Positions 1-8,129 of a DNA stretch of 64,000 nt are shown here, piece after piece. Below the pieces are notes generated by a model. The model saw only the letters and a program-made list of their open reading frames with translations, made no database searches and was not told the DNA's origin. The translations under genes and the position numbers were made by a program. The stretch's first letter is position 1; each line of letters opens with the position of its first letter. Source of the stretch: a virus; the IMG/VR virus record IMGVR_UViG_3300045972_000138, positions 62,001-126,000 of that record. One strand, given 5' to 3'.

Positions 1-1
1 C

Positions 2-364
2 AAAGGCCTATGTAATGTAAGTGAAGTATGGGGTACAGAAGTTATGTTGTACTCTAAAGAACTATATGCAGGAACAACTGACTTAGTCGGACTACATAAC
101 GGTGTACCTGCGATTATGGACTTTAAAAATAGCCTAAAAGAGAAGAAAAAAGAGTGGATCGAGGACTATTTTATGCAGCTGGCAGCATACGCATTATCAC
201 ACAACGAAATGTATGGCACACATATACAGAAGGGTGTAATTATGATGGCCTGCCGTACTGGTAAATATCTTGAATTTGTTATCGAAGGTGATGAGTTTAC
301 TCATTACGAAACTATGTGGGCAAATAAGGTCTGCGAATATTATAATAAATTTGGCCTAGAATAA
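2..364 (+). CDS. PD-(D/E)XK exonuclease, C-terminal part (5' end outside window)
   Basis: The reading frame is open from the first bases of the window, so this is the C-terminal ~120 residues of a longer protein. The visible part has the layout of a Cas4/RecB/MGME1-type nuclease: a GTTDLVG segment supplying the first acidic metal ligand, then MDFKNS (the D-x-K pair), then a QLAAYA helix that stacks behind the active site. Proteins of this kind in T4-like and cyanophage genomes are annotated as genome-maintenance exonucleases and act on DNA ends in recombination or host DNA turnover. The next gene follows after 14 nt with an SD (agagaggtaatt). The family call is firm; substrate and polarity cannot be read. 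Confidence 0.72.
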   Translation, partial: KGLCNVSEVWGTEVMLYSKELYAGTTDLVGLHNGVPAIMDFKNSLKEKKKEWIEDYFMQLAAYALSHNEMYGTHIQKGVIMMACRTGKYLEFVIEGDEFTHYETMWANKVCEYYNKFGLE

Positions 365-378
365 TTAGAGAGGTAATT

Positions 379-816
379 ATGAGTTGGAACAACACACCCG
401 ACCACGAGCGTCTTGCTATGTGGAAAAAATTAAGAAAAGACATATCTGACTTGCCGCTAAATGAGAAATTAGAAACAGTGGCAAAGTTTTTCTCAGTCAT
501 GCCATTTGGTTCTCGTACACTCGATTACTATACACCCGAAAATTGGCCAACACCCTGGGAAATTATATTCCACGGCCATCTATGCAAGAGTTCTATTAGC
601 CTATTAATTTTCCAAACATTCAGTCTGTTGCATACCGACGATGTGCTTGAATTAATACTCATTGACGACGGCGAAGATGAATATTTATTACCGGTGGTTT
701 CTAATACGTTTGTACTAAACTATGAACTAGGCAAGGTAAATAACTTGCAAGACATAACAGCTGAATTGCAGATTTTAAACACGTACACACAGAAAGATAT
801 AAAGGCAATCTCGTAA
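379..816 (+). CDS. Hypothetical protein, 145 aa
   Basis: A soluble protein with a basic N-terminal helix region, several Trp residues (WNNTPDHERLAMWKK, PENWPTPWE) and an acidic DDGEDEY patch near residue 95. It follows the exonuclease with a good SD (AGAGAGGT) and probably shares its transcript. I do not recognise a domain. No signal peptide or membrane segment. Confidence 0.75.
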   Translation: MSWNNTPDHERLAMWKKLRKDISDLPLNEKLETVAKFFSVMPFGSRTLDYYTPENWPTPWEIIFHGHLCKSSISLLIFQTFSLLHTDDVLELILIDDGEDEYLLPVVSNTFVLNYELGKVNNLQDITAELQILNTYTQKDIKAIS

Positions 817-857
817 TTTACACCACGTTATGAAAACTACAACCACCTTCAAAATAT

Positions 858-886
858 TTGACATTCGTTAAATATCCCATTCAACT
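858..886 (+). promoter_or_regulatory. Sigma70-like promoter before the RNR gene
   Basis: TTGACA (858-863), 17 nt, then TCAACT (881-886). The -10 is weak against TATAAT but differs by one base from TAAACT, a -10 variant that recurs in this window after TTGAC(A/T) with the same spacing. It lies in the 94-nt gap before the RNR start. Confidence 0.5.
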
Positions 887-909
887 ACTATTAGGTAAAC
901 TATACACAT

Positions 910-2808
910 ATGAATAATAACATCTATGAAACATTTATAGCCAAATCGCGCTATGCTCGATACATTGATTCCGAGAAAAGGCGCGAAAATTGGGGCGAAA
1001 CTGTTTCGCGCTATTTTGATTTTATGGCAAAACACCTGCAGACAAAGCAAAATTACACACTATCTGCTGATTTACGTAAAGAATTGCAAGATGCAATAAC
1101 AAATTTTGAAGTAATGCCATCGATGCGTGCGTTAATGACTGCAGGCAAGGCATTAGATCGCGATAATACAGCAGGTTACAACTGTTCATATCTTCCAGTT
1201 GATGATCCTAAGTGTTTCGATGAAGCAATGTTCATTTTACTTAATGGTACAGGTGTTGGATTTTCTGTTGAGCGTCAATATATTGTTAAATTACCAGATG
1301 TGCCTGAAAAGATTTTTGACAGTGAGTCAACAATTGTAGTATCTGATAGCAAGGAAGGATGGTCCAAGGCTGTTAGACAGGTTATCGCAATGTTATATTC
1401 TGGTGAAGCACCTAAGTGGGATGTAAGCAAGGTTCGTCCAGCTGGCGCACGCCTTAAAGTATTTGGCGGCCGAGCATCTGGACCAGCACCGCTTGTTGAT
1501 TTGTTTAAGTTTCTTGTTAAGTTATTCAAGAATGCTCAAGGTCGCAAATTAAACAGTATCGAATGTCACGATATTATGTGTAAAATTGGTGAAGTTGTAG
1601 TTGTTGGTGGTGTTCGCCGTTCTGCTATGATCTCCTTGTCAAACCTGTCTGATGATCGTATGCGTCACGCTAAATCCGGTGCTTGGTGGGAAACACAAGG
1701 ACAACGTGCATTAGCAAATAATAGCGCCTGCTATACAGAGCGTCCAGACGTTGGTATCTTTATGCAAGAATGGCAATCGCTATACGAATCTAAATCTGGC
1801 GAACGCGGCATCTTTAATCGTGAAGCAGCGAAGAACATTGTTAAGCTAAACGGTCGTCGTAATCCAGAATTCGAATTTGGTACTAATCCTTGCTCCGAAA
1901 TTATTCTAAGACCGTTCCAGTTCTGTAATTTGACAGAAATTATTGTCCGTGCAGAAGATACAATTGAAGATATTCAGCGTAAGGCTCGTATTGCATCTAT
2001 TTTAGGTACTATGCAGTCAACGTTGACACATTTTCCATACTTGCGTAAGATTTGGAAGGACAATACAGAAGCAGAACGCCTATTAGGTGTGTCAATGACT
2101 GGTGTATTGGACCACGCATTATTGAATAATGCAGATGATCCTGAATTAGCAGGTAGATTAGAATCTATTAAGAAGGTAGCAGTCGATGTAAATGCAGAGT
2201 TTGCAGAAGCTTTTGGAATCCCAGCGTCTACTGCCATTACATGTAATAAACCATCTGGTACAGTATCTCAACTAACAGATACAGCATCGGGTATTCATCC
2301 TCGTCACGCTGCATATTACTATCGCCGTGTCCGTAGCGATTTGAAAGATCCTCTAACACACGCAATGATTGCAGCAGGTGTTCCTAACGAACCCGATGTT
2401 ACAAAACCAGGTAGTACAGTTGTGTTTACATTCCCGAAGAAGGCCCCTGAAGGTGCGCTTTTACGTGCTAATTTAGACGCAATTTCGCACTTAAAATTAT
2501 GGTTAGCTTATCAGCGCCATTACTGCGAGCACAAGCCATCTGTTACTATCTCTGTAGAAGAAAAAGAGTGGCCAGCAGTAGGTGCATTTGTTTGGGACCA
2601 CTTTGACGAGATGTCTGGTGTGTCATTCCTACCATACGATGGTGGTTCATACAAGCAAGCACCATATGAAGATTGTACAAAGGCACAATACGACGAATTA
2701 TTGGCAAGTATGCCTTTAGAAATTAATTGGGATGCCATTGTAGAGATGGAAGATAATGTAGAAGGTGCTCAAATGTTGGCCTGCACCGCCGGTAACTGTG
2801 AAATTTAA
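910..2808 (+). CDS. nrdJ: Adenosylcobalamin-dependent (class II) ribonucleotide reductase
   Basis: Reduces ribonucleotides to deoxyribonucleotides for phage DNA synthesis using coenzyme B12, without oxygen or a second subunit. At 632 aa it is shorter than Lactobacillus leichmannii RTPR (about 740). All five cysteines are visible: C92 (NCSYLP), C328-x-E330 (NPCSEI) and C339 (FCNLTE), with the same 11-residue 408/419 spacing as RTPR, plus the C-terminal shuttle pair C625-x4-C630. NKPSGTVSQL and a GGVRRSAMIS segment are also typical. A glutaredoxin gene follows after 8 nt and is the likely reductant of the C-terminal pair. The host must supply or import B12. Whether the substrate is NDP or NTP is not certain; the CxxxxC tail favours the monomeric triphosphate type. 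Confidence 0.93.
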   Translation: MNNNIYETFIAKSRYARYIDSEKRRENWGETVSRYFDFMAKHLQTKQNYTLSADLRKELQDAITNFEVMPSMRALMTAGKALDRDNTAGYNCSYLPVDDPKCFDEAMFILLNGTGVGFSVERQYIVKLPDVPEKIFDSESTIVVSDSKEGWSKAVRQVIAMLYSGEAPKWDVSKVRPAGARLKVFGGRASGPAPLVDLFKFLVKLFKNAQGRKLNSIECHDIMCKIGEVVVVGGVRRSAMISLSNLSDDRMRHAKSGAWWETQGQRALANNSACYTERPDVGIFMQEWQSLYESKSGERGIFNREAAKNIVKLNGRRNPEFEFGTNPCSEIILRPFQFCNLTEIIVRAEDTIEDIQRKARIASILGTMQSTLTHFPYLRKIWKDNTEAERLLGVSMTGVLDHALLNNADDPELAGRLESIKKVAVDVNAEFAEAFGIPASTAITCNKPSGTVSQLTDTASGIHPRHAAYYYRRVRSDLKDPLTHAMIAAGVPNEPDVTKPGSTVVFTFPKKAPEGALLRANLDAISHLKLWLAYQRHYCEHKPSVTISVEEKEWPAVGAFVWDHFDEMSGVSFLPYDGGSYKQAPYEDCTKAQYDELLASMPLEINWDAIVEMEDNVEGAQMLACTAGNCEI

Positions 2809-2816
2809 GGAAATAT

Positions 2817-3080
2817 ATGATAACAATTTATTCGAAACCGAGTTGCACATTTTGCGACCAAGCGAAGGCGCTATTAGATTCAAGAGGTGTTGAATTTAAA
2901 GAATTAATACTCGATGTTGGTCAAGAGCAAGATCCTGCTAAGACATATGTGTCTGTTGCATCGCTAAAAGAAAAAGTACCGACAGCAAGAACAGTGCCGC
3001 AAATATTCAAAGGCGATTATCACATTGGCGGATATACCGAATTAAGACAATTTTTAGAATCACAACTACTAAACGCATAG
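2817..3080 (+). CDS. grx: Glutaredoxin
   Basis: An 87-aa dithiol glutaredoxin with CTFC at residues 10-13, the cis-Pro TVPQIF segment and a GGYTEL glutathione-binding turn. It lies 8 nt after the class II RNR, so it most likely re-reduces the RNR C-terminal cysteine pair. The length is typical for the family. Start ATG follows AAGGAAATAT. Confidence 0.92.
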   Translation: MITIYSKPSCTFCDQAKALLDSRGVEFKELILDVGQEQDPAKTYVSVASLKEKVPTARTVPQIFKGDYHIGGYTELRQFLESQLLNA

Positions 3081-3087
3081 GAAAATA

Positions 3088-3393
3088 ATGCTATTACAAA
3101 AACAAGACACAGTACCGTACATTGGTATATTTAAATTAAATAGCGGCGAGGAATTTATTGGTAAAGTTGTGTTAGAATCTGACACAATGTATACTATCTC
3201 TAAGCCGTTATGTATGGTGGGCACAGATAAGGGCTTCCAGTTCGCACCATTTATTATGATGGGAGATATGGATGCCGATGTTAAATTGCCTAAACCTGTA
3301 ATACAGACAAAACCAAATGGTAAGATTTTAGAACAATATGAAGCAGCAACATCGCCTATCGCGATGCCTAAGAAAAGTTCAATCATCGTATAG
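3088..3393 (+). CDS. Hypothetical protein with LSm-like N-terminal half
   Basis: 101 aa. Residues 8-45 (YIGIFKLNSGEEFIGKVV, then DTMYTISKPLCM) have the alternating beta-strand look of an Sm/LSm fold, a pattern I have seen in small conserved proteins of T4-like marine phages. The C-terminal half is Pro/Lys-rich and probably flexible. It directly follows glutaredoxin (7 nt) and shares its transcript. RNA binding is only a guess from the fold. Confidence 0.65.
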   Translation: MLLQKQDTVPYIGIFKLNSGEEFIGKVVLESDTMYTISKPLCMVGTDKGFQFAPFIMMGDMDADVKLPKPVIQTKPNGKILEQYEAATSPIAMPKKSSIIV

Positions 3394-3417
3394 CACAAAT
3401 TACACAAAGGAAATTTA

Positions 3418-3609
3418 ATGAAACCTACAAATAAGACCCCATACGAAATTAGACTAGAATTGCTTCAGCTCTCTCAGACAATTTTGCAGAATAAGCATTT
3501 AGCAGAGTCTGGCGGAAACCGATTAATGTCGGCACCTACATCGGAAGAAATCATTGCAGAGGCTGAAAAGCTTAATGCATTTGTATCTAAGGCTAATCCT
3601 AGCCACTAA
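3418..3609 (+). CDS. Hypothetical protein, 63 aa
   Basis: Small, helical, charged protein. The SD AAAGGAAATTTA precedes the ATG. The N-terminal EIRLELLQLSQTILQNK looks like an amphipathic helix, and the second half has an EEIIAEAEKLNAFV helix. Proteins of this look are common in T4-like phages without assigned function. It is the last gene before an intergenic inverted repeat and promoter. Confidence 0.65.
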   Translation: MKPTNKTPYEIRLELLQLSQTILQNKHLAESGGNRLMSAPTSEEIIAEAEKLNAFVSKANPSH

Positions 3610-3619
3610 TTGTTCGAAT

Positions 3620-3660
3620 ACTTGACTCTACATGATACGTAATGTAAACTAGAGTCAAGT
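3620..3660 (+). promoter_or_regulatory. Promoter embedded in an 11-bp perfect inverted repeat
   Basis: The arms at 3620-3630 and 3650-3660 are exact inverted repeats separated by 19 nt. The -35 TTGACT (3622-3627) lies inside the left arm and the -10 TAAACT (3645-3650), 17 nt away, touches the right arm. It can be read as a promoter for the KTSC gene covered by a dyad operator. It is less like a terminator because no T-tract follows. Confidence 0.55.
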
Positions 3661-3699
3661 TGCAAGAATAAACCTGTAACTTTTCAAATAGGATCTATT

Positions 3700-3939
3700 A
3701 TGGCACAAGCAGCAGTTAAAATCAGTAGTTCGGTAAAGTTTACTCCAGTAAAGAGTACAATGGTTGAATCTTATGCTCGCGCAGCAGGCGATTTGGCCGT
3801 TAAGTATAACAGTGGTAGCACTTATATCTATAAGAATGTTGACGAAGCAACATTCCAGGACTTTTTGAAGGCCCCATCCGTTGGTAAGTTTATTTCCAGC
3901 AAAATCAAGCCTAAGTTCGACGCAGAATTAGCTGAGTAA
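3700..3939 (+). CDS. KTSC-domain-like small protein
   Basis: 79 aa. The pattern of a short strand (STMVESYARAAG), an LAVKYNSGSTYIYKNVD hairpin and a FLKAPSVGKFISSKIKPKF helix resembles the KTSC domain, a small domain of unknown role often found alone in phages and bacteria. It has its own upstream promoter (TTGACT-N17-TAAACT). The domain call is by eye. No catalytic residues are known for this family. Confidence 0.6.
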   Translation: MAQAAVKISSSVKFTPVKSTMVESYARAAGDLAVKYNSGSTYIYKNVDEATFQDFLKAPSVGKFISSKIKPKFDAELAE

Positions 3940-3961
3940 TCCGCGAATCCGCTTCATCTAG

Positions 3962-3989
3962 TTGACCTTTAGGTATTTGGTGTTATAAT
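3962..3989 (+). promoter_or_regulatory. Strong sigma70-like promoter for the lipoprotein operon
   Basis: TTGACC (3962-3967), 16 nt, TATAAT (3984-3989), the consensus -10. The predicted start of transcription is about 20-25 nt before the lipoprotein ATG. This makes the envelope-protein pair an early-type, host-polymerase-transcribed unit. Confidence 0.75.
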
Positions 3990-4017
3990 AGCATCATATA
4001 ACTTAAAGGTGAACAAA

Positions 4018-4656
4018 ATGAAGCGGATTCTTTTTACATTAGTTGTTGCAGCTTTTGCAGGATGTTCTTCAACACCGTCTGCTCCAGAAAAAACCAGCAA
4101 CGCAACCCAGGACCAGGTCCTTATTTCTACATTTGCTCGTAACAGCATTAAGCTAGAATGGAGTTGCAAATTTTTAACAGGATTTAGTGATGCAACATGC
4201 ATCAAGGGCAATATTGTTGCTATCGAAGCAACAGGCTATGCACCATCCTACGGAAATACAGAAGCATTGCGTGAGACAGCATTTAGTGTCGCACACGATG
4301 TAGCAGTTGATAAAATTGTACGCTTCATTAAGCAAGACCTTACATCCTCTCGTGTAACACATACTCTCACAAAGAATGTCGAAAAGGCAAACGACCTTAT
4401 CGCACATAATAGTAAGTCGACTGCTACCGAATCCGAAGAAGCAGCAAACGAAGATAGCTCAGACACCAATCGATCAAATGTTAACGAAACTGTAAGAACA
4501 GTTGTCGAAAATATTAGAACACAGGCATCCGGTATTGTGCGTGGTGCTCAAATCACCGACGAAAAGGTTGTCGACGCAAAAACAGTTGCAGTTACAGTAC
4601 GCTGGTCTGTAAAAAATACAGAGCAATCAACCAATCTCCAAAACTACTTTAAGTAA
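4018..4656 (+). CDS. Outer-membrane lipoprotein, LPP20/FlgP-like
   Basis: The ATG at 4018 is preferred over the upstream in-frame GTG at 4009 because the SD AAAGGTG (4005-4011) is correctly spaced for it. The product begins MKRILFTLVVAAFAGC: a short signal peptide and a lipobox with Cys16, followed by Ser, which predicts outer-membrane sorting. The body alternates helices and strands in a way that recalls LPP20/FlgP lipoproteins. Residues ~125-155 are a Ser/Glu/Asn-rich linker. The next gene starts 3 nt later and also encodes an exported protein. Possible roles are surface exclusion or envelope modification, but the sequence does not settle this. Confidence 0.7.
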   Translation: MKRILFTLVVAAFAGCSSTPSAPEKTSNATQDQVLISTFARNSIKLEWSCKFLTGFSDATCIKGNIVAIEATGYAPSYGNTEALRETAFSVAHDVAVDKIVRFIKQDLTSSRVTHTLTKNVEKANDLIAHNSKSTATESEEAANEDSSDTNRSNVNETVRTVVENIRTQASGIVRGAQITDEKVVDAKTVAVTVRWSVKNTEQSTNLQNYFK

Positions 4657-4659
4657 TAT

Positions 4660-5604
4660 ATGTTCTCGAAACTATGGTTAGTGGTATTATTACTAATATC
4701 ACCGATAGTTTATGCTGAAGATTTTATCCGCACAGACGCCTGGGGTAAGACTGAAGCAGAAGCACGTCACGCAGCATTCATTAAGGCAATTGAACTTAAG
4801 GTTGGTGTGCTTATGCTTAGTGATAGAGACACAAAAAATTATGAACAGGTAAAGAATGATATCTATGCTTACAGCAGTGGATATGTTACTGATTATAAGA
4901 CTATTTCCGTAGACACCGAAGGCGACGGTGTGCGTGTTATTGTGGATTCTAAGGTTTCTACAAGCAAAATTAAAAATAGAATATTAATTGGAAATAGTTC
5001 ATCATCTATAAATGGTGAATTAGCATCAGCAAGCTACAATACATATAAGCATACGAAAGATACGGCAGATGACCTCCTGCGTAAGGCATTATCTAGCTAT
5101 CCGACAAATGCGTATACTGTCTTGCTACGAACTTCGAATGTAAAATCTAGTAATAACAGAGAACTTGAACTTGATATCGACTTCTCTATTGAACTAAAGA
5201 CTGAGTTTATACAGAACTTAGTGGAAACATTGAATGTTATCGAAAATCCCAATATAAAAGAGTACGCAAGTAAAATTATTATTGACAACACTGAATTAAT
5301 ACAGTTGTTCAACCACCAAAATAAGTTTTATCTAGATGATAATATAACACAGCAGGTCCTTTATAAATATTTGGTACCAAGTAATGCACGGCTAAAAATA
5401 AGTTTAGAAGGCGATAATGGTGTGTTATATGCAACCTGTAGACCAGTAGCGACATTAGTGAAACTGAGTGGGGTGAATGTAACATTCTATGTTGGGCAGA
5501 AAAAGTATTACGGTACGCAAATACGGGATATACGTGAAATAATGCAAGATGTTACTGATATCAAATTATCAGTAGTTAATGTAAAGGATTGCCAAAATGA
5601 ATGA
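4660..5604 (+). CDS. Exported FlgT-like protein
   Basis: 314 aa with a clear signal peptide (MFSKLWLVVLLLISPIVYA, cleavage near residue 19-20). The mature N-terminus, with W-G-K-T-E-A-E-A-R-x-x-A, an Ala-rich helix, then GYVTDYKTIS and GDGVRVIVDSKVS, matches the layout of the FlgT N-terminal domain of flagellar-collar/outer-membrane proteins. The rest is unrecognised. It lies 3 nt after a lipoprotein gene, which suggests that the two work together in the periplasm or outer membrane. The family resemblance is by pattern only. The role in a phage is unknown. Confidence 0.6.
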   Translation: MFSKLWLVVLLLISPIVYAEDFIRTDAWGKTEAEARHAAFIKAIELKVGVLMLSDRDTKNYEQVKNDIYAYSSGYVTDYKTISVDTEGDGVRVIVDSKVSTSKIKNRILIGNSSSSINGELASASYNTYKHTKDTADDLLRKALSSYPTNAYTVLLRTSNVKSSNNRELELDIDFSIELKTEFIQNLVETLNVIENPNIKEYASKIIIDNTELIQLFNHQNKFYLDDNITQQVLYKYLVPSNARLKISLEGDNGVLYATCRPVATLVKLSGVNVTFYVGQKKYYGTQIRDIREIMQDVTDIKLSVVNVKDCQNE

Positions 5605-5686
5605 TACACCCACTCAAGTACCGGCAGATTGGACTGAAGAGGAAGAAGAAGCCTGGCACGATTTGGAGGATAAGAAAAAAGGTTGA
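5597..5686 (+). CDS. Small acidic protein, 29 aa
   Basis: ATG at 5597 overlaps the stop of the FlgT-like gene by 8 nt, so translation is probably coupled. The peptide is Glu/Asp-rich (WTEEEEEAWHDLEDKKKG) and has two Trp. Its TGA stop is part of the TTGACC -35 of the next promoter. Small and without known family; the overlap and lack of gaps favour a real gene. Confidence 0.45.
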   Translation: MNDTPTQVPADWTEEEEEAWHDLEDKKKG

Positions 5687-5723
5687 CCGATTTTAGCCTT
5701 TACATTAAAATAAAGGCTAAATA
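5683..5723 (+). promoter_or_regulatory. Tandem early and late promoters with an 11-bp hairpin
   Basis: TTGACC (5683-5688)-N17-TAAAAT (5706-5711) is a sigma70-like promoter. A perfect 11-bp inverted repeat (5692-5702 and 5711-5721) overlaps it, and GCTAAATA (5716-5723), a T4-late-like octamer, follows directly. The stem could also end transcription from the envelope operon. The unit drives the 5779 gene. Confidence 0.55.
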
Positions 5724-5778
5724 CTTTTACGCAATAGAGATAGACTCAGTTGCACTTAACTTTACATAGGATTTATGT

Positions 5779-6150
5779 ATGACAACAAAAACTAAGCAAT
5801 CTGCTCTCGAGCAGTACCGTAACACTTACTCTGGTAAGGCTCTGTTACAAAAACATTCCCTTACAGAAACTGGCCTTTGGCGCATTCGCGGAGAAGATCC
5901 GAATTGCGATTTTGGTGGCCATCACTACCAGCCAGATCTTGGCGTAGTTGAAGGCACATTAAAAGACATTATCGATTACGCTGTGGGCCTCAAGAACTTT
6001 TGGACTTGGGGAGGCGGTGGCGATATTTCGTTGGTTGAAGTCAAGAAGATTGATCCACAAGCCAACAAGCGTATTGCAGAACTTCGCAAGGAATCGGAAG
6101 ATCTGCAAGCTCGTCTCAAAGAAATCAACACTGAATTGAAGGGAGCATAA
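5779..6150 (+). CDS. Hypothetical protein, 123 aa, C-terminal coiled coil
   Basis: The N-terminal 90 residues are a compact domain with many aromatic and Gly residues (GLWRIRGEDPNCDFGGHHY, FWTWGGGGD). Residues ~95-122 form a heptad-like helix (KRIAELRKESEDLQARLKEI). It is the first gene of a five-gene block that runs to the NAD genes, with 1-nt gaps or overlaps. Its last codons (KGA-stop) contain the SD for the next gene. No family recognised. Confidence 0.7.
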   Translation: MTTKTKQSALEQYRNTYSGKALLQKHSLTETGLWRIRGEDPNCDFGGHHYQPDLGVVEGTLKDIIDYAVGLKNFWTWGGGGDISLVEVKKIDPQANKRIAELRKESEDLQARLKEINTELKGA

Positions 6151-6151
6151 T

Positions 6152-6490
6152 ATGCCTTGCAGAGACTACTACGACGATCATCCCGAAGCATACTTCAAAG
6201 ATATCAAAGAACCCGCGTTGAAGAAGCAAATTGCATTTGCAGAATCCGCACTGTGCCAAACACTTGCTGCATTGGAAATTGCACATACAGATATGGCAAG
6301 TCCCGCAGAATTTTACGACCTAATTAACTTTAAAGAAGCAGGTATTACAAAGGTGGAACTAAAGAAATGGCATAAGGAACATAAGGTACTTGATGCTAAA
6401 CACCGCAAAGAAGAATCTGAAAAGAATCTACGTGCAACTGCACTTGCAAAATTAACAGCCGAAGAACGTAAAGCATTGGGAGTAAAATAA
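6152..6490 (+). CDS. Hypothetical helical protein, 112 aa
   Basis: All-helical, charged protein. It starts MPCRDYYDDHPEAYFKDI and ends with Lys/Glu-rich helices (KWHKEHKVLDAKHRKEESEKN). The stop overlaps the ATG of the NadM-Nudix gene by one base, so the two are translationally coupled. No recognised domain. Confidence 0.7.
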   Translation: MPCRDYYDDHPEAYFKDIKEPALKKQIAFAESALCQTLAALEIAHTDMASPAEFYDLINFKEAGITKVELKKWHKEHKVLDAKHRKEESEKNLRATALAKLTAEERKALGVK

Positions 6491-7518
6491 TGTCTGATAA
6501 GAAATATGATACACTGGTTTTGATTGGGCGTTTTCAACCATTCCATACTGCTCACTTGTTGTTAGTCCAACGTGCAACCGCACTTGCTAACAAGGTTGTA
6601 TTTATTGTGGGCTCGGCCAATCAGCCGCGCACCTACAAAAATCCATTTACGTTCGAAGAACGCAGAATTATGATTTACGAAGCTACTCGCGGTATGGCTG
6701 GCCCACTTAGCTTTTATATCGAGCCAAATCCGGATAGTTTATACAACGATCAGGCGTGGGCTGTGCGTGTGCAGGCACTTGTAGGAAAACACACTAAACC
6801 CGGCGATAAGGTTGGCATTATTGGGCATAAGAAAGATCCTTCCAGTTTTTACTTGGATATGTTCCCTCAGTGGGGATTCGAGTCTGTGGAACTTCTTGAA
6901 CCATTGGATGCATCTGAGATCCGTGATTTGTACTTCAAGCGCGACATTAATATGAAATTTATTAAGCATGTTGTACCACCAACTACATATGACTTTCTTG
7001 ATGCATTTGCAGACGGTCCAGCACACGAACAAATTATCAAAGAACGCGAATTTGTGGCAAACTACAAGAAGCAATATGCGTCATTGCCGTATCCGCCAAT
7101 CTTTAGCACCGCTGACGCTGTGGTTATTTGCAGTGGTCACGTGTTGATGGTGAAGCGCCGTGCAGAACCCGGCAAGGGGTTGTGGGCATTGCCCGGTGGA
7201 TATGTAAATGCAAACACTGATCGCACCGTAGAGGATGCAATGCTACGCGAACTGCGCGAAGAGACACTAATTAAGGTGCCTGCACCAGTATTACGTGGTA
7301 GCATTGTACGTAGCAAGGTGTTTGATGCAATTGATCGTAGCCCACGTGGTCGTATTATCACTCACGCATTCTTTATTAAGTTACCCGATGGTGAACTGCC
7401 AAAAGTAAAAGGTGCAGACGATGCCGAAAAAGCAAAGTGGGTACCTATTGCAAGCGTAAAGAGTGATGAATGCTTTGAAGATCACTTCGAAATTTTGCAA
7501 CACTTTTTAGGAGCATAA
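6490..7518 (+). CDS. nadM: Bifunctional NMN adenylyltransferase / Nudix hydrolase
   Basis: N-terminal nucleotidyltransferase domain with GRFQPFHTAH (residues 13-22), which binds ATP and joins it to NMN to give NAD. The C-terminal Nudix domain has a GGYVNANTDRTVEDAM stretch followed by RELREET, the Nudix box with the extended loop seen in NadM-Nudix proteins; this domain usually acts on ADP-ribose or related compounds. The 342-aa length fits the family. Together with the nicotinamide phosphoribosyltransferase at 8130 it gives a complete nicotinamide-to-NAD route, a pair known from phages such as KVP40 and linked to recovery from NAD-depleting defences. It overlaps the preceding gene by 1 nt, and its LGA tail encodes the next SD. 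Confidence 0.93.
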   Translation: MSDKKYDTLVLIGRFQPFHTAHLLLVQRATALANKVVFIVGSANQPRTYKNPFTFEERRIMIYEATRGMAGPLSFYIEPNPDSLYNDQAWAVRVQALVGKHTKPGDKVGIIGHKKDPSSFYLDMFPQWGFESVELLEPLDASEIRDLYFKRDINMKFIKHVVPPTTYDFLDAFADGPAHEQIIKEREFVANYKKQYASLPYPPIFSTADAVVICSGHVLMVKRRAEPGKGLWALPGGYVNANTDRTVEDAMLRELREETLIKVPAPVLRGSIVRSKVFDAIDRSPRGRIITHAFFIKLPDGELPKVKGADDAEKAKWVPIASVKSDECFEDHFEILQHFLGA

Positions 7519-7519
7519 T

Positions 7520-7819
7520 ATGTTTATTGGACATGGTATTAGCAGGCTTAGCGACTTTGATAAGCATCCGCCAAAGTTTATTGTGGTGCAGGAATACACT
7601 GAAAGCCATATGGGTGCAAATTACGGTCCACCAGATCCACCGCCATCCATGGAAACATCCACTTACATGGGTATTCGTGGATTTAAGACTACGGACGAAG
7701 TTGCTGCGTGGATTAAGCAGGAACGAGAAAGTCCCTACAGCAAAAACAAATCATTCAAAGTATTTGCAATTGATGCAATGACTGTTAAGACTGATATTAC
7801 TGTGTCTTTAGGAGCATAA
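7520..7819 (+). CDS. Hypothetical protein, 99 aa
   Basis: It lies between the two NAD-pathway genes, 1 nt after NadM-Nudix. It has a PPDPPPS proline run around residue 40, then a WIKQERESPYSKNK helix and an FKVFAIDAM strand. No family recognised. It ends SLGA-stop, carrying the SD (AGGAG) for the next gene. Confidence 0.68.
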   Translation: MFIGHGISRLSDFDKHPPKFIVVQEYTESHMGANYGPPDPPPSMETSTYMGIRGFKTTDEVAAWIKQERESPYSKNKSFKVFAIDAMTVKTDITVSLGA

Positions 7820-7820
7820 G

Positions 7821-8057
7821 GTGCATTACTATGTACATATCCAACGGTTAAATGGTAAGCACGACTATTGGGAATTGGCATATGATTTACATAACAAAGG
7901 ATTTGGAACTAGTGTGGATTATTTTCCGGGAGACGATATGCTAACGCCTATAGTCTATCCACACTTAAGATTTAACGACGAAGGAGATGCTGTTGCATTT
8001 TGTTTAGCACACGGATGCACCTACAGTACAAAAATACCGGAGAACGTTGACAAGTAA
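7821..8057 (+). CDS. Hypothetical protein, 78 aa, GTG start
   Basis: GTG at 7821, preceded by AGGAGCATAA in the tail of the upstream gene, begins MHYYVHIQRLNGKHDYWELAYDL. Aromatic-rich, with FNDEGDAVAFCLAHGC near the C-terminus; 'DAVAFxLAHGC' patterns recur in small phage proteins of the same window (compare 37241, 7520). The -35 of the next promoter overlaps its last codons. Confidence 0.65.
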   Translation: MHYYVHIQRLNGKHDYWELAYDLHNKGFGTSVDYFPGDDMLTPIVYPHLRFNDEGDAVAFCLAHGCTYSTKIPENVDK

Positions 8058-8075
8058 ATGGTTATTTGTTAAACT
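8047..8075 (+). promoter_or_regulatory. Sigma70-like promoter for the NAMPT gene
   Basis: TTGACA (8047-8052), 17 nt, TAAACT (8070-8075). It uses the same TAAACT -10 variant as the promoters at 3622 and 35418. The -35 lies inside the 3' end of the preceding gene. Confidence 0.6.
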
Positions 8076-8129
8076 TAAAACAAGTCCTAGAGATAGACTT
8101 TAGGCAATTAAATTTAAAGGAACTTTAAA

